Position numbers and translations under genes: made by a program
Notes under the pieces: model-generated
Database searches by the model: none
The model's input: the letters and a program-made list of their open reading frames with translations, nothing else
Told to the model about the DNA's origin: nothing
Shown: one piece after another, positions 5,493-8,336 of the stretch
Layout: every line of letters starts with the position of its first letter
Position numbering within the stretch: position 1 is the first letter of the stretch
Source: Clostridia bacterium
Lineage (GTDB): Bacteria > Bacillota > Clostridia > Christensenellales > Aristaeellaceae
Direction of reading: 5' to 3'
Length of the DNA stretch: 8,336 nucleotides
Assembly: GCA_017412445.1 (NCBI GenBank)
Contig: JAFPYA010000306.1
Coordinates: 1 to 8,336, forward strand

Positions 5493-6680
5493 TTACTTCT
5501 TGAGCGCGACGATCTCGTCGAAGGAGTACTGGCTGACAAAGGCGGCAAAGTCATCATAGCTGACGCCCATGCCCGCGTACTTGTCCATGATCTCCCTGGT
5601 ATAAGCGGGATCGGTATTGGAGGAATCCACGGCGCTGTACTCGCTGAACTGCTCGCTGTTGGTGGCGACCCAGAAGCCCTGACCCAGCGCAAGGGCGTTG
5701 CCGTCGTTGTCGCGGATGGGTGCGCCGTTCACGGCGTTATATGTGGCGACGAAGATCGGGCCCACGGAGGCGGCGTATTTGCCGGCCATGTAGTCGAGGA
5801 TGCCGCTTTTCATAGCTTCGCCCATTGCGGGGGTGAAGCTGTCCACCGTGGCAAGCTTCACGTTTGAGCCGGCCACGAAGCCGCCCAGCACGTCCACGCC
5901 ACTGCCCACGGTGAGTATGACCTCGATGCCCTCGGTGCCGACCATCTGGGCGAGCTTGCCGAACCAGGCGTCGTTGAAGTCGTAGCCGCCGACGTAGGCG
6001 ACCAGCTCAAGAGAGCCGATCTTGCCGGTATCGATGCCGCCGTCCTGATAGATCTGGCCGATGATGGCATACTTGTTGTCAGCGCCCTTATAGTTCGCGC
6101 CCTCGCCGCCCTTTTCAACCATGGCGGTGAGCATGCCTGCCGCGCGGTAGATGTGCATGTCAACATAGTAGGGAACGCCGCCTCCGAACATGCCGAATTT
6201 GGTCATGCCCTGGTCGATGTAGTAAGCGGCCATGTCGTAGCCGGTCTGGAACTCAATGTCCATGCTGGGGCCGATAGCGCCGACGTAATATTCGTAGTCC
6301 TTGTACTCCTCGTACTGCTCGTCGGTCAGCGTGCCGGTGGCCACGGCATAGTAGATGCCGGCCGCGTCGCACTGGTCTATCTGGGCGGGACGGTCGAAGC
6401 TTGAGAAGGAAATGACGGCCTTGCAGTTGTTGACGATGAAGTTGTCAATGGCACTCTTTTCGCCTGCGGCATCGGTCAGTTCGTCGGAGTAGATGAACTC
6501 TACGTCGTAAGCCTTGGCGATGTATTCGGTGTAATAGGCGCGAAAGGCCAGTGCTTCGGAGGATGTGGCATCGGATACCAGTACGCCGATCTTTATCTTG
6601 CCCGCAGCCATAGCGCTAAAGCAGCTCAGCGCCATCAGAAGGCACAGTATCAGGCAGATGCTACGCTTCATGTTCTTCAT
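5493..6680 (-). CDS. Secreted sugar ABC transporter substrate-binding protein (periplasmic-binding type 1 fold)
   Basis: This 395-residue exported protein captures the substrate for the two permeases and ATPase. The N-terminus has a short basic part (MKNMKRS), a hydrophobic core (ICLILCLLMALSCFS) and an Ala-x-Ala site (AMA, about residues 23-25), so signal peptidase I cleavage is likely. KIKIGVLVSDA just after is the first beta strand of the type 1 periplasmic-binding fold. Later stretches AVISFSSF, KFGMFGGGVPYY, VILTVGSGVDVL and VKLATVDSF fit successive strands of the two lobes. I do not recognise the precise subfamily. The start at 6680 is chosen because AAGGAG (6689-6694) lies 8 bases upstream; a longer frame from 6701 would place that site inside the coding region. 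Gaps on both sides hold stem-loops, suggesting separate control of its level. Confidence 0.88.
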   Translation of the reverse strand: MKNMKRSICLILCLLMALSCFSAMAAGKIKIGVLVSDATSSEALAFRAYYTEYIAKAYDVEFIYSDELTDAAGEKSAIDNFIVNNCKAVISFSSFDRPAQIDQCDAAGIYYAVATGTLTDEQYEEYKDYEYYVGAIGPSMDIEFQTGYDMAAYYIDQGMTKFGMFGGGVPYYVDMHIYRAAGMLTAMVEKGGEGANYKGADNKYAIIGQIYQDGGIDTGKIGSLELVAYVGGYDFNDAWFGKLAQMVGTEGIEVILTVGSGVDVLGGFVAGSNVKLATVDSFTPAMGEAMKSGILDYMAGKYAASVGPIFVATYNAVNGAPIRDNDGNALALGQGFWVATNSEQFSEYSAVDSSNTDPAYTREIMDKYAGMGVSYDDFAAFVSQYSFDEIVALKK

Positions 6681-6688
6681 GTGTGTTT

Positions 6689-6694
6689 CTCCTT
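6689..6694 (-). promoter_or_regulatory. Ribosome binding site deciding the binding-protein start
   Basis: AAGGAG on the minus strand, within AAAAAGGAGAAACACAC, stands 8 bases before the ATG at 6678-6680. The same AAAGGAGAAAC wording and 8-base spacing precede the second permease (ATG at 5373-5375), so the two sites look alike. It rules out the upstream in-frame ATG at 6699-6701. Confidence 0.85.
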
Positions 6695-6706
6695 TTTGCA
6701 TTTAAT

Positions 6707-6731
6707 ATAGTAACGCACCCGGCGTTATTAT
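6707..6731. repeat. 10-bp stem-loop overlapping the first permease stop codon
   Basis: TAACGC (6711-6716) pairs with GCGTTA (6722-6727) around a 5-base loop. The stem extends through a G-T pair and three A-T pairs to 6707/6731, so the permease stop codon (6728-6730) lies inside it. It sits between the permease and the strongly initiated binding-protein gene. No T-run follows, so it is more likely a processing or stability element than a terminator. Confidence 0.65.
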
Positions 6732-7687
6732 CTGGTCAAAAGCTTGCCGCGACGGCTTCCAAGGGCTATGAATACCACCAGCAGGAATATGGCGGCCTTA
6801 ATCATCTGCCCGTAGCCGCTGCCGAGGTTAAGCATGGACATTATCTGGCTCAGAAAGCCCATAGAGAACGCCCCGACCACCGCCGCAAGGATGCGGCTGC
6901 GCGGTCCTCCCGATACGGGCATGCCGCCGAACACTATGGCGATTATGACGTCCATGCCAATGGATGAGGCCGTGTTGCGGTTGAGCGTCGGCGCGTATAC
7001 TATCGAAAGAAACGCGCCCAGCCCTATGCCGACCGCCGAAACCAGAGAAGCGATCACGGCCAGCTTTTTTTCGTTGATGCCCGAAAGAAACGCGCACAGG
7101 GGGTTCCCTCCGATAAACTTGGCCTCGCGTCCCGTGGGCAGGAGCGTAAAAATGAACCAGCACAGTGCGATGTAGGCAAGCAGTATGCCAACCTTTATCT
7201 CTATGGTATCCAGCGGGCGCACGTCGCGGGCTTTGACCTTGATCGTATCGCCCTTGCCGTTTAAGCCGATCAATATCAGCATGAATGCGCTCAGCACGCT
7301 CATCATAGCGACCGTGGTGACGAAGATTGGCAGGTTGAACACCGAGGCCAGTGATGAGTTTATTATGCCGATTGCGAGCGCCACGCCCACGCAGGTGAAG
7401 AACATGAGCCAGAGGCTTCCCGTGGCGTTGTATGTCATTGCGCCCAAAAGCGCGCTCACGCCCGTCGCTGCGCCGAGGCTGATGTCAACGCTGCCGAGCG
7501 TATAAATGAAAACTGCACCTGTAGCAACCAGCGCTACTACGACGCTCTGATTCACTATCGCCTTAAGTCCGTATTCCACATTGGCGTCTCGCACCGCGCC
7601 GATAATATAATACGCGGCAATCAGTACGCCCAGACCGATCACGGAAGCAAAGGCCGGTATGCGCTCCTTCAGTGTCTGTCTTCCCAT
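6728..7687 (-). CDS. Sugar ABC transporter permease, RbsC-type (first permease)
   Basis: This 319-residue integral membrane protein is of the CUT2/RbsC type. Hydrophobic segments lie near residues 12-31, 46-63, 70-86, 92-110, 118-142, 166-184, 208-231, 245-256, 265-283 and 293-311. GSVDISLGAATGVSALLGAM (65-84) is the family's conserved stretch. GMDVIIAIVFGGMPVSGG (244-261) is the conserved region before the last membrane segments. GGNPLCAFLSGIN (193-205) matches the cytoplasmic loop that contacts the ATPase. The start is set by AGGAGG (7696-7701), which overlaps the upstream ATPase stop and stands 8 bases before ATG. The permease is followed by the binding protein rather than by its partner permease, so the two channel genes are split. 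Length is normal for the family. Confidence 0.95.
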   Translation of the reverse strand: MGRQTLKERIPAFASVIGLGVLIAAYYIIGAVRDANVEYGLKAIVNQSVVVALVATGAVFIYTLGSVDISLGAATGVSALLGAMTYNATGSLWLMFFTCVGVALAIGIINSSLASVFNLPIFVTTVAMMSVLSAFMLILIGLNGKGDTIKVKARDVRPLDTIEIKVGILLAYIALCWFIFTLLPTGREAKFIGGNPLCAFLSGINEKKLAVIASLVSAVGIGLGAFLSIVYAPTLNRNTASSIGMDVIIAIVFGGMPVSGGPRSRILAAVVGAFSMGFLSQIMSMLNLGSGYGQMIKAAIFLLVVFIALGSRRGKLLTR

Positions 7688-7699
7688 TGTGCCGCCCTC

Positions 7700-8336
7700 C
7701 TATATCATGCAGCGGATGATGTCCGCTTCGTTCATTTGTCCGCGTAAAAATTCTTTCTGCACCGCGCCATCCTTCATGACCAGAAGCCTGTCGCACATGC
7801 CGATGAGCTCCGCCATTTCCTCGCTTATTATGAGGATGGCCTTGCCTTCGTTCTTCATCTGCGTTATCAGCTGATACATGCTCTGCTTTACGCCTATATC
7901 CACGCCGCGCGTGGGGCAATCCAGAATCAGTACGCGGCTGCCCGCGCCCAGCCATTTGCCAAAGACGACCTTCTGCTTGTTGCCGCCGCTCATGGCGCTT
8001 ACGGGCTGTTCCATATGGCGGCACTTGATGCTGAGTGCGTCTACCTGCTTTTGAACGTACTTTTTCTCCCTCCACGGGAATATCAATCCGGCCTTCTTTA
8101 TGTGCCTTATGCCGGCTATTGCAATGTTGTCGCGGATGGAAGCCTGCTGGCACAGCGATTCAAGGTCGCGCTCCTTCGAAACATAACCTACGCCCAGCTT
8201 TGTAGCCCGCCTCGGGGAGGCGAATCGCTTTCCCTCGGTCTCAACCGTGCCGCCCGAAAGCTGCGCGCTGCCAAAGAGCGCCTTGCCAAGCTGGTGCATG
8301 CCGCATTCAGACAGGCCGCCCACGCCAAGTATTTCC
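7700..8336 (-). CDS. Sugar ABC transporter ATP-binding protein, RbsA/MglA-type, C-terminal half (5' end beyond window)
   Basis: About 211 residues are visible, open at the high-coordinate edge. RbsA-type proteins are usually near 500 residues with two nucleotide-binding domains; this is the second one. EILGVGGLSECGMHQLGKAL at the edge is the degenerate Walker A region normal for a second RbsA domain. GVGYVSKERDLESL is the conserved stretch before the helical part. SGGNKQKV is the ABC signature. RVLILDCPTRGVDIG is Walker B and D-loop, with Cys in place of the usual catalytic Glu. The switch region reads IISEEMAEL, as in RbsA types. It powers import through the two downstream permeases. Its stop lies 12 bases before the permease start and overlaps that gene's ribosome binding site. 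The first domain, which probably holds the working catalytic site, is not visible. Confidence 0.95.
   Translation of the reverse strand, partial: EILGVGGLSECGMHQLGKALFGSAQLSGGTVETEGKRFASPRRATKLGVGYVSKERDLESLCQQASIRDNIAIAGIRHIKKAGLIFPWREKKYVQKQVDALSIKCRHMEQPVSAMSGGNKQKVVFGKWLGAGSRVLILDCPTRGVDIGVKQSMYQLITQMKNEGKAILIISEEMAELIGMCDRLLVMKDGAVQKEFLRGQMNEADIIRCMI

Noticed and set aside
6596..6625. Possible lipoprotein cysteine (ALSC) in the binding-protein signal region
   Set aside because: The residues before Cys do not fit the usual L-[AST]-[GA]-C pattern and an Ala-x-Ala site follows soon after, so type I cleavage is more likely. A lipoprotein is not fully excluded.
6681..6701. Alternative binding-protein start 7 codons upstream
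   Set aside because: The AAGGAG ribosome binding site would then lie inside the coding sequence, and the shorter start gives a normal signal peptide.

Overview
The window is one long minus-strand operon for uptake and breakdown of a glycoside, followed by an AT-richer stretch holding a truncated tRNA and the start of an unrelated small-gene region. The organism looks like a member of the Firmicutes, most likely a gut-type Clostridia. The reasons are strong GGAG-type ribosome binding sites on almost every gene, a consensus sigma-A promoter, a tRNA-Asn fragment of Firmicutes type, and protein wording typical of Clostridia sugar operons. No species can be named from the sequence.

Read in the direction of transcription (high to low coordinates), the operon starts outside the window. 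It contains: the C-terminal half of a two-domain sugar ABC ATPase (7700-8336); an RbsC-type permease (6728-7687); a secreted substrate-binding protein (5493-6680); a second RbsC-type permease (4392-5375); a cytoplasmic NagZ-type GH3 enzyme (2719-4395); and a two-domain protein joining a GH78/rhamnosidase-like (alpha/alpha)6 enzyme to a beta-phosphoglucomutase (599-2710). Gaps are 12, 47, 117, -3 and 8 bases. The 47-base gap carries one stem-loop, which also overlaps the upstream permease stop. The 117-base gap carries two adjacent stem-loops. All three flank the binding-protein cistron.

The genes suggest one pathway. A glycoside is imported intact by the ABC system and a GH78-like enzyme removes a terminal sugar. 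The GH3 enzyme has a His-Asp acid/base dyad like the GH3 enzymes shown to be retaining phosphorylases, so it may release beta-glucose-1-phosphate, which beta-phosphoglucomutase turns into glucose-6-phosphate. A rhamnosyl-beta-glucoside such as a plant rutinoside would fit, but this is inference.

The 236-598 stretch has no convincing gene of its own. It holds a consensus promoter reading into the small gene at 14-235, a stem-loop, a minus-strand terminator, a displaced 3' half of tRNA-Asn(GTT) and repeats of TTTTGTGA. The half-tRNA looks like the distal attachment site of an integrated element. Its orientation places the sugar operon on the element side and the low-coordinate end on the chromosome side. 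At 1-235 there is a short, apparently cut-off member of a family starting MGxWGxGxxSNDT, and what looks like the first codons of a second copy directly downstream.
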